From Acidimicrobiia bacterium (lineage in GTDB: Bacteria > Actinomycetota > Acidimicrobiia > Acidimicrobiales > CATQHL01), in NCBI GenBank assembly GCA_009835395.1, contig VXXM01000014.1, positions 1 through 64,000 on the forward strand: a DNA stretch of 64,000 bases, in the 5' to 3' direction. The notes below the pieces were generated by a model that worked only from the letters and a program-made list of their open reading frames with translations, had not been told where the DNA came from and did not search any database. Made by a program: the position numbers and the translations under genes. Positions 42,893 to 50,938 of this stretch are shown in pieces. Position 1 is the stretch's first letter; each line of letters opens with the position of its first letter.

Positions 42893-43681
42893 TCAGATGA
42901 CGAGGATGCGCCCGCAGGAGGGGCAGTTGGCCGTCCCCTTGTCGTCCTCTCCCGGGGGAGCCTCCCCCACCTCGGGAAGCCTTCGCAGCCGATCCACCTC
43001 CATGAGCGGCAGCGTCAGATGGCAACCCATGCAACTCGTCGCCTCGAGACGTGCCACCGCCACGCCGCCGATCTGGGAGCGGAGGCGCTCGTAGCGTTCA
43101 AGCAGGCCGGAATCCACGTCCTTGCCGACATCGGCGCGGGCGAGGCGCACCTGATCGAGTTCGGCGTCGATCTCGGCGGCCGCGGTCCCCAGCCGCACGT
43201 TGACCGAATCCATTCCGGCTCCCAGTTCCCGGTGGCTCTGGCTCAGCGACGCCAGTTCGGTGGCCGCGGCCTCGAGGTCTTCCATGACCTCCAGCAACTT
43301 GTCCTCGACCACGCGCTGACGCCTCCCGAGGGCGGCCACCTCCTCCTCGAGACTCTGCAACTCGCGGACTGCGGTGACCTCGCCGGAGTAGAGCAGGTTT
43401 CGCTCGCGGTCCCGTTTGGCCAGAACCAGTGCCAGATCGTCGTCATAGCGTCGTTGGAGCCGCTCCAACTCGGCGTGTTGCTGCCGGGCCGCCGCGATGC
43501 GCTCGGCGAGTTCCTCGCTCTGGCTCTCGAGTTCCCGTAACTCGGCCCGTTCGGGCAACTGCGCGTGGCGATGCTCGAGCTGCGCGATCCGGGTGTCGTG
43601 TGCTTGGAGTTCCAGGAGGCGTTCCAGAGGGTTCACGTCTCGCCGCTCGGTTCTCGCCTGTGCCTTGCCATTGCTGCTCAC
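42893..43681 (-). CDS. Coiled-coil protein with C-terminal C4 zinc ribbon
   Basis: The product has 262 residues. A long alpha-helical hairpin (about 17-195; LLELQAHDTRIAQLEHRH and many Glu/Arg/Leu heptads) is followed by a zinc ribbon with CMGCHLTLP and CPSCGRIL near the end. This matches the CT398/DUF164 zinc-ribbon family, widespread in bacteria with a proposed link to flagellar or secretion regulators in other phyla; here the role is unknown. In actinobacteria it often lies beside an Nif3-family or RNase H gene, not seen here. Confidence 0.85.
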   Translation of the reverse strand: MSSNGKAQARTERRDVNPLERLLELQAHDTRIAQLEHRHAQLPERAELRELESQSEELAERIAAARQQHAELERLQRRYDDDLALVLAKRDRERNLLYSGEVTAVRELQSLEEEVAALGRRQRVVEDKLLEVMEDLEAAATELASLSQSHRELGAGMDSVNVRLGTAAAEIDAELDQVRLARADVGKDVDSGLLERYERLRSQIGGVAVARLEATSCMGCHLTLPLMEVDRLRRLPEVGEAPPGEDDKGTANCPSCGRILVI

Positions 43682-44107
43682 GACCCTAAACGAGACCGGT
43701 GGCGGCGCTCAACAACACCCTGGCCGATCCCCGGTCCCGAATGGACGACGCCCCGCCGAGGGGGGGACTTCGACGGGGCGTCCATTCACCATCACGGCAG
43801 CCTGTGCCGGGGGTGAATTCCAGTGCCGCTAACACGGCAAATTGTGACGGGCAGGCTAACGAGCCCGCACCGCGCCCTCGCTGCCGGAGGTGTGACATCG
43901 GCCACAGCCGGCGCATCGCCGGAGGGCGGTCGGAGCCAGGTGACGTGCCGATTGGCCGGAACGACCGCGAGGGGTATACACTAGGCGTCGCGACCAAGTC
44001 GTCCTTCGGAGGGGATGGCGGGTCTGGAGAGAATCTCGCTGATCCCGGCTGCTCCAACAGTCCCAGGCCCGCCCCCTCCACCGCAAGCCCGCTCGCAGGG
44101 GATCCGG
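43682..44107. other. 426-base stretch without a supported gene
   Basis: It lies between the zinc-ribbon gene and tRNA-Val. It contains a strong hairpin at 43739-43787 and a GTATAC palindrome near 43974-43979 followed by ACTAGG. An open frame on the plus strand runs into the antisense of tRNA-Val and gives the familiar spurious tRNA-derived peptide, so I do not call it. The zinc-ribbon transcript may begin here and have a long 5' leader. Confidence 0.6.
43739..43787. terminator. Strong hairpin upstream of the zinc-ribbon gene
   Basis: The ends GAATGGAC and GTCCATTC pair exactly. A 3-nt bulge is followed by GCCCCG/CGGGGC pairing and four more pairs with one G-U. The stem has about 18 pairs, loop about 10 bases. 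It could end transcription from the tRNA-Val side or act as a leader structure. No T tract. Confidence 0.45.
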
Positions 44108-44182
44108 TGGGCGCTGGCGGACTCGAACCGCCGACCTCTTCCTTGTAAGGGAAGTGCTCTGGACCAACTGAGCTAAGCGCCC
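44108..44182 (-). tRNA. tRNA-Val (anticodon TAC)
   Basis: Acceptor stem GGGCGCT pairs with AGCGCCC. The D arm has AGCTCAGTTGG, the anticodon loop is CTTACAA (TAC, reads GUA), and the T arm contains GGTTCGAGTCC. Discriminator A. CCA is not encoded. Confidence 0.95.
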
Positions 44183-44193
44183 GGAACCGCAGG

Positions 44194-44937
44194 CTATCCA
44201 CCGCACGCCTCGCGCAAGTCGGCCAGCAGGCTCCCGGTGGCCGCCGCCAGCAACCTCCGGCGGGCCCCCGCGTCGGTCGTCGTGAGTTCCCGACCCGCGG
44301 CGTCGACGATCTGTGCTCCCGCCTCCCGGCACACCAGCAGCGCCCCGAGATAGTCCCACGGTCCATGCGAGTGGCAGTCCACGAAACCGTCGAGGCGACC
44401 GTCGGCCACCGCGCACAGATCCAGCGCGGCGGCGCCGAATGCCCGGTACTGGCGCCAGCGGAGGTGCCGGGGCGGATAGCCGGAGAGACCGATGAGCGCC
44501 TCGGACAGACTGCCGACCGACGAGGGCCGGATAGGCCGGCCGTCCCGGTGGGCCCCGCCGCCGCGCGTCGCGCTGTAGCGCTCACCGGTGGCGAGGTTCA
44601 CCACCAGCGCGGCAAGGGCCCCCCGGTCGTCCACCGCGCAGAAGCTCGTGGCATACCAGGGGATGCCCTGCGCCGCGTTGGTGGATCCGTCGAGAGGGTC
44701 GAGCACCACGATGACGGGGCGGTCCTCGCCCTGCAGCCCGGACTCCTCACTGCAGACCCCCAGTCCGGCCTCCAGCAGCGCTCCAGTGGCGACCTCATCG
44801 GCTGCGAGATCGGAGCGGTGCTGGCCAGGCCGGGTGCCCGCCAAACCCCAGTCCGCCAGCGACGCCAGGGTGGCGGCCACCGAGCGGGCGGTCTCGGTGA
44901 ACAGCGACAGCAGGTCCTCCGGCGCGATGGGTGCCAC
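44194..44937 (-). CDS. Inositol-monophosphatase-family phosphatase (second copy)
   Basis: The product has 247 residues from GTG 44937. Metal-site blocks are CSEESG, VLDPLDGSTNAAQGIPW and GPWDYLGALLV, the standard IMPase set. It differs clearly from the copy at 25604 (DPIDGTTNF there). Substrate unknown: inositol phosphate, histidinol phosphate or PAP-like nucleotides are options. The frame extends 42 codons upstream, overlapping the divergent gene; homology begins near the chosen GTG. A TAGCGT overlaps the GTG and is not useful as a -10 for it. Confidence 0.82.
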   Translation of the reverse strand: MAPIAPEDLLSLFTETARSVAATLASLADWGLAGTRPGQHRSDLAADEVATGALLEAGLGVCSEESGLQGEDRPVIVVLDPLDGSTNAAQGIPWYATSFCAVDDRGALAALVVNLATGERYSATRGGGAHRDGRPIRPSSVGSLSEALIGLSGYPPRHLRWRQYRAFGAAALDLCAVADGRLDGFVDCHSHGPWDYLGALLVCREAGAQIVDAAGRELTTTDAGARRRLLAAATGSLLADLREACGG

Positions 44938-45013
44938 GCTAGGTCGACTCCCGGCACTCGCCTCGACAGCCCCGACCGCTAGGGTGGTCGCGCCCCGACG
45001 CCAGCGATCCCAC

Positions 45014-45595
45014 ATGCCGAGGAGCCGTCCATTGTCCATCGTCGACTTTCCCGGGTTCGTCACCGACCTGAAGTTCCACGCGGCCGACGGGGGTTTCCAC
45101 TACCACGAGGATCATCACTGCATCGACATCACCACCGGACGCCAGTGGTGGGAGATCCAGTTGCACCCGGACTACGACTGCGACGGGCCTCTCGAACTGC
45201 ACATCGTCGTCGACCTGGATCCCCGCATCCAGATCGCCTTCGAGGACGAGGTGAACAAGCTGCCCGAGGACGCCGAATGGCCCGAGGAGGGGTTCGACCT
45301 GATTGTGCGCTTCCACTGGCGGCTTCCACCGCTGCCGAACAGCCCCAACCTGCTGGAGTTGGCGACCGAGCTCTCCGCCATCGGGGGCACCGCCCTGCCC
45401 CTGCACGTCTGGGCGGCGGACACCATCGCCACGGTCACCGACGACGTCGCCAGGACAGTGCACGTGGAGTCGGAGCGGGCGGTACCGCTGGCACACCTGG
45501 TCGGTGAGCACGACTTCCTCGACGAGACGTTCGGCCTGATCGGGACCGTCACCCGCTACCTGCACGATCGGGCGCCCGCCTGGTTGGGCGAGTAG
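45014..45595 (+). CDS. Unrecognised acidic cytoplasmic protein
   Basis: The product has 193 residues. I do not recognise the family. It is acidic, without membrane segments or Cys clusters, apart from two Cys in HHCIDI and YDCDG. It begins IVDFPGFVTDLKFHAADGG and has a His-rich patch HYHEDHH near 30-36 that could bind metal, then alternating beta-like segments (LELHIVVDLDPRIQIAF core) and a C-terminal helix. It lies alone between tRNA genes, divergent from the IMPase gene. ATG 45014 is the best start seen, without a good ribosome site. Confidence 0.6.
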   Translation: MPRSRPLSIVDFPGFVTDLKFHAADGGFHYHEDHHCIDITTGRQWWEIQLHPDYDCDGPLELHIVVDLDPRIQIAFEDEVNKLPEDAEWPEEGFDLIVRFHWRLPPLPNSPNLLELATELSAIGGTALPLHVWAADTIATVTDDVARTVHVESERAVPLAHLVGEHDFLDETFGLIGTVTRYLHDRAPAWLGE

Positions 45596-45639
45596 CCCGC
45601 CGCGGCACGGCCGCGCGGCCGGATCCGCGCCTCGGGCCG

Positions 45640-45711
45640 TGGGCTCGGTGGGGATCGAACCCACGACCAAACGATTATGAGTCGTCTGCTCTGACCACTG
45701 AGCTACGAGCC
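45640..45711 (-). tRNA. tRNA with CAT anticodon (elongator Met, possibly Ile2)
   Basis: Acceptor stem GGGCTCG pairs with CGAGCCC. The D arm is AGCTCAGTGGTCAGAGC with a short loop, the anticodon loop is CTCATAA, the T arm has GGTTCGATCCC, and the discriminator is A. A CAT anticodon may be elongator Met or lysidine-modified Ile; the initiator is excluded because the first acceptor pair G-C is intact. CCA is not encoded. Confidence 0.9.
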
Positions 45712-45756
45712 CGGCGACAACCTAGCCCCCCGGTCGCGGCACGGCGGCCTCGCAAG

Positions 45757-45829
45757 CTCCGGGGGTGGGGCTCGAACCCACGACAAACGGCTTAACAGGC
45801 CGGCGCTCTGCCAACTGAGCTACCCCGGA
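45757..45829 (-). tRNA. tRNA-Asn (anticodon GTT)
   Basis: Acceptor stem TCCGGGG pairs with CCCCGGA. The anticodon loop is CTGTTAA (GTT, reads AAC/AAU), the T arm has GGTTCGAGCCC, and the discriminator is G as expected for Asn. CCA is not encoded. Confidence 0.95.
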
Positions 45830-45859
45830 TCGGACTCTCACGATACCAGCGGGACAAAC

Positions 45860-46786
45860 TCAGGATTCTCGCATGAGTTCCCGGAGTTCCTCCCCCAGAC
45901 CGCTGCGGCGCAGCCGGGAAAGCGTGCGCGCCTCGATCAGGCGGAGGCGCTCCTTCGTGACACCGAACTGGCCGCTCAGTTCGGCCAGAGTCCTTATACG
46001 ACCGTCGACGAGCCCGAACCGCAGGCGCAGGAGCCGCCGCACCCGTTCATCGTCCACCGCGGCGAGCGCCTCCTCGGCCGCCTCACGCACGGCCGCGCTG
46101 TGCAGTCGCTCGATCACCACGTCGTCGGGACCCGAGTCGGGACCGTCGGTGAGCATCTCCGCCAGCGACGTGTCCTCGCCGACCGGCGACTCGAGGGAGA
46201 CAGGCGAGGCGCGCAACTCGCGCACCTGCGCAACCTGATCCTCGGAGATGTCGCAGTAGCGCGCCAGTTCGGCCAGCGTGGGCGCCCGATGATTCTCCTG
46301 CTCGAACGCCTGCTCGGCGCGGTAGATCTGCGTCGCCGCCGCCGCCAGGTGGGACGGCATGCGCACCACCGCCGCCTGGTTCTTGATGGCACCGAGCATG
46401 GCGCTGCGGATCCAGGATCCCGCGTAGGTCGAGAACCGCCAGCCCTTGTCGGGACGGAATCTGGCGGCGGCCGCCATGAGCCCCACGTTGCCCTCCTGGA
46501 CGAGGTCGGCGAACGGAACCCCGCGCCCCTGGTAGCCCCTGGCGAGGTAGACGACGAGGCGTAGATTCGCCTCGGTCAACCGGCACCGTGCCGCCTCGCC
46601 TTCCCGCACCCGCCGCTGGAGCTCCTTGCGGGACGCCGCCTCCGGCTCATCGCCCCCATCGCCGTCCAGGATCGCCTGCGCCGCCAACCCGTCCTGCACC
46701 TTGCGGCCCAGGGCACACTCCTCCTCCGCGCTCAACTGCGCCAGGCGGCCGATGCCGCTGAGGTAGGTGGTGAAGCCTTCGGTCAT
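45860..46786 (-). CDS. RNA polymerase sigma-70 family factor (group 1/2 type)
   Basis: The product has 308 residues. Region 1.2 near 3-30 (YLSGIGRLAQLSAEEE), region 2 with DLVQEGNVGLMAAAARFRPDKG (core QEGNVGL) and FSTYAGSWIRSAM, region 3 (APTLAELARYCDIS), and region 4.2 with LAELSGQFGVTKERLRLIEA. The 4.2 helix reads GVTKERLRLIE rather than the housekeeping GVTRERIRQIE, and no long 1.1 acidic region is present, so it is probably an alternative (group 2) sigma. The ATG overlaps the dnaG stop by 4 nt, a compressed form of the dnaG-rpoD gene order. Confidence 0.9.
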   Translation of the reverse strand: MTEGFTTYLSGIGRLAQLSAEEECALGRKVQDGLAAQAILDGDGGDEPEAASRKELQRRVREGEAARCRLTEANLRLVVYLARGYQGRGVPFADLVQEGNVGLMAAAARFRPDKGWRFSTYAGSWIRSAMLGAIKNQAAVVRMPSHLAAAATQIYRAEQAFEQENHRAPTLAELARYCDISEDQVAQVRELRASPVSLESPVGEDTSLAEMLTDGPDSGPDDVVIERLHSAAVREAAEEALAAVDDERVRRLLRLRFGLVDGRIRTLAELSGQFGVTKERLRLIEARTLSRLRRSGLGEELRELMRES

Positions 46787-48576
46787 CGCTGCGGATCCTC
46801 GCCGGCGGACGACTCCTCGGCGAGCAGCAGGACCAGCCGCTCCGCGACTTCGGGGGGCCAGTTCTGGGTTCGCATCTCGGCGCAGGCGAGCTGAACCTCC
46901 GCCAAGCGCCGCCCGAGACCCGCGTCGCCGGTCGTCCGGGCCGTCCGCGTGACCTCGGTGATCCAGCGTGAGGCGGCGTCGAAGACGAAGCGGCCGGTCA
47001 CCTGCTCGGCATGCTCGGGTATCTCCCGCACCGCGAGCCGCGCCAGCACCGTGGCGGCCTCGCCCTCGGCGACGTCGGTCAACTGCACCAGCGGCGTACC
47101 GTCCGCCAGCAGGCCGAAGATCCTGCCGTGGAGTTCGGAGGCGAAGAGCCCCGGGTCGATCCACGCCGGCAACTGCTCGGGGGCGTGCATGCGCAGCAGC
47201 AGCATCTGCTCCTCGATGCTCGGCTCGGAAGGGAGCGACGTACCCGCCGCCGGTGCCCCCGGCCCGCCGTCGGGGCCGGAGTGCCGCCGCAGCCGCGCCA
47301 CCTCCTCACGGAGGCGGTCCGGGGGCAGACGGCAATGGTCCGCCACCTCCATGAGGTACTGGTCCCGGACGATCGTGCTCGGGTGCTCGTCGATCACCGC
47401 CAGCGCCGCGTCGGCGGCGCGCACCCTGCCCTCGGTGGTGTTCATGTTGCCCCTCCCCAGCGCCCGATCGATCCGGTAGGCCAGGAAGGGGCGCGCCTCC
47501 GCCACGCGCTCCCGCAGGTCCTCGGGATCGCGGCGCGCCAGGTCGTCGGGATCGCTGCCCGCCGGCAGATCGGCCACGTACACGTCGAGTTGATGGGCCC
47601 TCTCCCACTGGTAGATACGCTCGGCCGCGGCGGAGCCCGCCGCATCGGCGTCGAAGGCCAGCACGATCCGGTCACAGAACCGCCGCATCGTCTTGACGTG
47701 ATCCTCGGTCAGCGAGGTGCCGCAGGTGGCGACCGCTTGCGGCAGTTCGGCGGCGTGCAGCCCGATCACGTCGGTATATCCCTCGCAGACGATCACCTCG
47801 CCGGCACGCACCATGGCCTCCTTCGCCCAGTTGAGACCGTAGAGCAGACGGCTCTTGGCGTACAGCGGCGACTCCGGGCTGTTCTTGTACTTGGGCCCCG
47901 AGCGTTCACCGGCATCCGGCAGGATCCGACCGCCGAAACCGACCGGGTCGCCGCGCACGTCGAACACCGGGAACAGGACGCGGTTGCGGAAGTTGTCGAT
48001 GAGCCCACCGCTGGAACTCACCACGGCCAGCCCCGTCTCGGTCAGAACCTCCGCGGAGGTCCTCGACCGCAGTGCCGCGAGGAGCGCGTCCCACGCCGAC
48101 GGCGCCCAACCCACCTTGAAGCTCCGCACCTCGTCGCCGGTCAGGCCGCGGGATCGCAGGTAGCTGCGCGCCGCCCCGGCGTCGGGATGCTGCAGCAGCC
48201 GCTCGTGGTACCACTCCGTCGCCGCGGCCACCACCTCGGTCAGCTTCTTGCGCCGCCCGCTCTGCGCGGCCTCTCCCTTGCTGTCGTAGCGGAGGCTGAT
48301 GCCGGCGCGGGCGGCCAGCATCTCCACGCTGGCGGCGAAATCGAGCCCTTCGGTCTGGCGCACGAAGGTGATGGCGTCACCCGAGGCGCGGCAGCCGAAG
48401 CAGTAGTAGAGCCCCTCCTCGGCGTTCACCGAGAACGACGGCGTCTTCTCGGAGTGGAAGGGGCAGAGGCCCTGCCAGCGCCGCCCCGACTTGCGCAGCG
48501 CCACGGTGTTGCTGATGAGGCCGACGATGTCAGTGGCCTCGCGGACCCGGGCCACGTCCTCGGCCAGGATTCCCAC
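46783..48576 (-). CDS. dnaG: DNA primase DnaG
   Basis: The product has 597 residues. It makes RNA primers for replication. A CHC2 zinc finger is visible as CPFHSEKTPSF and YCFGC (C38, H41, C59, C62). The TOPRIM domain has VIVCEGYTDVIGLH and AFDADAAG near 250-320. The C-terminal part is the DnaB-binding region. The start is GTG with GGAGG 8 nt upstream. A leaderless 20-codon ORF ends 2 nt before this start. It is coupled to the downstream sigma gene. Confidence 0.95.
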   Translation of the reverse strand: MGILAEDVARVREATDIVGLISNTVALRKSGRRWQGLCPFHSEKTPSFSVNAEEGLYYCFGCRASGDAITFVRQTEGLDFAASVEMLAARAGISLRYDSKGEAAQSGRRKKLTEVVAAATEWYHERLLQHPDAGAARSYLRSRGLTGDEVRSFKVGWAPSAWDALLAALRSRTSAEVLTETGLAVVSSSGGLIDNFRNRVLFPVFDVRGDPVGFGGRILPDAGERSGPKYKNSPESPLYAKSRLLYGLNWAKEAMVRAGEVIVCEGYTDVIGLHAAELPQAVATCGTSLTEDHVKTMRRFCDRIVLAFDADAAGSAAAERIYQWERAHQLDVYVADLPAGSDPDDLARRDPEDLRERVAEARPFLAYRIDRALGRGNMNTTEGRVRAADAALAVIDEHPSTIVRDQYLMEVADHCRLPPDRLREEVARLRRHSGPDGGPGAPAAGTSLPSEPSIEEQMLLLRMHAPEQLPAWIDPGLFASELHGRIFGLLADGTPLVQLTDVAEGEAATVLARLAVREIPEHAEQVTGRFVFDAASRWITEVTRTARTTGDAGLGRRLAEVQLACAEMRTQNWPPEVAERLVLLLAEESSAGEDPQR

Positions 48577-48578
48577 GT

Positions 48579-48641
48579 TCAGCCTCCGCCGGCGCCCGGA
48601 CCTGCGGCAACGGTGGCCTGGGGCAGGCGGGAGAGGGTCAT
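48579..48641 (-). CDS. Possible 20-codon leaderless leader ORF before dnaG
   Basis: ATG 48641 follows TAACTT (48653-48648) by exactly 6 nt. The peptide begins MTLSRLPQAT and ends in Gly repeats; it contains no recognised motif. Its TGA is 2 nt before the dnaG GTG, so ribosomes could pass directly to dnaG. Chance occurrence is possible in this GC-rich DNA. Confidence 0.4.
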   Translation of the reverse strand: MTLSRLPQATVAAGPGAGGG

Positions 48642-48647
48642 GCCGGC

Positions 48648-48653
48648 AAGTTA
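48648..48653 (-). promoter_or_regulatory. Putative -10 box (TAACTT) of the dnaG-sigma operon
   Basis: It lies 6 nt before the ATG of the 20-codon ORF upstream of dnaG. Confidence 0.45.
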
Positions 48654-48692
48654 CCAGCCGTCATTTTCCCCGGCCCGGGGTCGCCCGCGCCG

Positions 48693-48709
48693 CGCCGCCG
48701 GCGGCGGCG
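48693..48709 (-). terminator. Possible glyS terminator hairpin
   Basis: A 7-bp stem (CGCCGCC / GGCGGCG) with a 3-base loop lies 9 nt after the glyS stop. No T tract follows. Confidence 0.4.
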
Positions 48710-48717
48710 TCCCGGAC

Positions 48718-50091
48718 TCAGCGGGCGAGCCGTTCGTGCAGGTATCCCACCAGGTCGGCGATCGCCAGACGGTCCTGGGCCATCGAGTCCCGCTCCCGCA
48801 CGGTCACCGCGCCGTCCTCCAACGTCTCGAAGTCCACCGTCACGCAGTACGGGGTGCCCAACTCGTCTTGGCGGCGGTAGCGGCGGCCGATGGACTGCGT
48901 CACGTCGAAATCCACCATCCAGTGCGGCGCCAGCCTCCCCAGCACCTCCCTCGCCCGTTCGATGAGATGCTCCTTCTTCGACAGCGGCAGCACCGCCACC
49001 TGGTACGGGGCGAGGCGGTGGTGCAGGCGGAGCACGGTCCGGTTCTCGCCGCGCACCTCCTCGGTGTGGTAGGCGGCCAGCAGGAATGCCATCATGGCCC
49101 TCGTCGCCCCCGCCGCCGGTTCGATCACGTGTGGCACGTAGCGCTCCTCGGTGGCGGGGTCGAAGTACTCCAGTTTCTCGCCCGAGTGCTCGGCGTGGCG
49201 CCGCAGGTCGTAGTCGGTCCGGTTCGCCACGCCCTCCAGTTCGCCCCAGCCCCAGGGATAGCGGAACTCCACGTCGGAGGTGGCGTCGGAGTAGTGGCTG
49301 CGCTCGTCGGGGCCGTGGGGGCGCAGCCGCAGCAGGTCCTCGGGGATGCCCAGGTCCACGTACCAGCGCAGCCGCTCGGCGCACCAGTACTCGAACCACC
49401 GGGAGGCCTCGGCGGGAGGCACGAAGAACTCCAACTCCATCTGCTCGAACTCCCGCGTGCGGAAGATGAAGTTGCCGGGAGTGATCTCGTTGCGGAACGA
49501 CTTGCCGATCTGGGCGATACCGAAGGGGGGCCGCAGCCGGCACGCCCGCTGCACGTTGGCGAAGTTCACGAACATGCCCTGGGCGGTCTCGGGCCGCAGG
49601 TAGACCTCGGCGCCGGTCTCGACCACCGGTCCGGCATGGGTGCGGAACATGAGGTTGAACTGCCGGGGCTCGCTAAAGGCCCCCCGCGCGCCGCACTCGG
49701 GACAGCGCTCGGAATCCTCGAGCTGGTCCTCCCGGAAGCGGTGCCCGCACTCGCGGCACTCAACCAGCGGATCGGTGAAGCTCTCCAGGTGGCCCGACGC
49801 CTCCCAGACCGCCGGCGGCGAGAGGATCGCGGCGTCGATCCCCACGACGTCCGGGCGCAGCTGCACCATGGCACGCCACCAGGCCTCCTTCACGTTGCGC
49901 AGCATGAGGGCGCCGACCGGGCCATAGTCGTAGGTGGACCGGAAGCCGCCGTATATCTCCGCCGACTGGAAGACGAAGCCGCGCCGCTTGCACAGGTTCA
50001 CCACGGCGTCGAGGCGCTCGCCGCTCTGCTCGGCGGCCCGATCACGCGCCGGGGTGTCACCGGTGGCTTCCGAAGGGGCTGTCTCGACCAC
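48718..50091 (-). CDS. glyS: Glycyl-tRNA synthetase (class II, alpha2 form)
   Basis: The product has 457 residues, the single-chain dimeric glycyl-tRNA synthetase. Class II motifs are visible: motif 1 region YGPVGALMLRNVKEAWW (core GPVGALMLRN), motif 2 with SFRNEITPGNFIFRTREFEQME (core FRNEITPGN), and motif 3 late in the protein as EPAAGATRAMMAFL. A zinc-type segment CRECGHRF and CPECGARGAF sits near 90-115. The start is GTG, 6 nt after TAGCCT. The first TAG of that box is also the recO stop codon. Confidence 0.95.
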   Translation of the reverse strand: MVETAPSEATGDTPARDRAAEQSGERLDAVVNLCKRRGFVFQSAEIYGGFRSTYDYGPVGALMLRNVKEAWWRAMVQLRPDVVGIDAAILSPPAVWEASGHLESFTDPLVECRECGHRFREDQLEDSERCPECGARGAFSEPRQFNLMFRTHAGPVVETGAEVYLRPETAQGMFVNFANVQRACRLRPPFGIAQIGKSFRNEITPGNFIFRTREFEQMELEFFVPPAEASRWFEYWCAERLRWYVDLGIPEDLLRLRPHGPDERSHYSDATSDVEFRYPWGWGELEGVANRTDYDLRRHAEHSGEKLEYFDPATEERYVPHVIEPAAGATRAMMAFLLAAYHTEEVRGENRTVLRLHHRLAPYQVAVLPLSKKEHLIERAREVLGRLAPHWMVDFDVTQSIGRRYRRQDELGTPYCVTVDFETLEDGAVTVRERDSMAQDRLAIADLVGYLHERLAR

Positions 50092-50097
50092 GCCCGC

Positions 50098-50103
50098 AGG
50101 CTA
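50098..50103 (-). promoter_or_regulatory. Putative -10 box (TAGCCT) of glyS
   Basis: It ends 6 nt before the GTG start. Its first three bases are the stop codon of recO. Confidence 0.55.
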
Positions 50104-50925
50104 CCGGTGGGCGCGACGCCCTCTCGCCTCGGCGCTGCGGCCCCCCGCGGCGCCGACGGGCCCGAGCAGCGGCGGCACGCGCAGACGTCGCTCGATGTGC
50201 TGCTCCAGCACCGCCACGCCGAGTCGCTCCACGGCCTCGGCGGCCGTCCCCTCCGGCCGTGCCAGGGCGTCGGCAAGACGCCCCCCGAGGATCTCCCGCA
50301 GGACCGTGACGGTCTCGGCGTCGACTGCCGGCGCCGCCGGTGGCCGGCACCTCCGGCAGGCCAGGCCGCCGTGGGCGATGTCGAGGGCGACGAACTCGGC
50401 GACCGCGCCGCAGTGCACGCAGCGCTCGACGTCCGGCGCCACTCCTTCGAGTTGCGCCAGGCGCCACAGGAAAGCACCGACGCTGAGCACCGACGGGTGA
50501 CTCACCAGCGACTGCAGCCCGCGCAGCAACCTGTCGTAGAGGTCGGGCGCCGGTGTCCGCTCGAGGGTCAGACGATCGACGGCCTCCAGCATCGCCATCG
50601 CCCGGCCGAGGAGCACGAGGTCCTCCCGAAGAGCGGTGAGCTGCTCCACGTTGCCCGCACTGTCCGCGCCGGTGATGGTGTCGAGTTCTCCCCGGCCCCG
50701 CCACAGCGAGATGTCGACGAGACTCGCCGGCTCCAGACGTGCCCCGAATCGGCTGCGGGTGCGGCGAACGCCCTTCGCCACACCGCGGATCTTGCCGTGA
50801 TCCCGCCCCAGCAGGACGATGATGCGGTCCGCCTCGGCGAGGCGGTAGGTCCGCAGCACCACCGCCCGATCCCGGTACGGGCCGGTCCAGTCGGGCGCGC
50901 TCACGGGTACGCCTGCGGAGGCCAT
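50101..50925 (-). CDS. recO: DNA repair protein RecO
   Basis: The product has 274 residues. The N-terminal OB fold contains RDRAVVLRTYRLAEADRIIVLLGRDHGKI (core YRLAEADRI). The C-terminal domain has a zinc site CVHCGAV and CRRCRPP. RecO loads RecA on single-stranded DNA with RecR. An alternative start is GTG 50904 directly before the conserved region. It follows uppS by 13 nt in the order uppS-recO-glyS. Confidence 0.92.
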   Translation of the reverse strand: MASAGVPVSAPDWTGPYRDRAVVLRTYRLAEADRIIVLLGRDHGKIRGVAKGVRRTRSRFGARLEPASLVDISLWRGRGELDTITGADSAGNVEQLTALREDLVLLGRAMAMLEAVDRLTLERTPAPDLYDRLLRGLQSLVSHPSVLSVGAFLWRLAQLEGVAPDVERCVHCGAVAEFVALDIAHGGLACRRCRPPAAPAVDAETVTVLREILGGRLADALARPEGTAAEAVERLGVAVLEQHIERRLRVPPLLGPVGAAGGRSAEARGRRAHR

Positions 50926-50938
50926 GCCCGGCAGCCGC

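Noticed and set aside
43699..44148. Plus-strand ORF of 149 codons
   Set aside because: Its end is the antisense of tRNA-Val and gives the well-known spurious tRNA-derived peptide (GGLEPPTSS type). The rest has no coding character.
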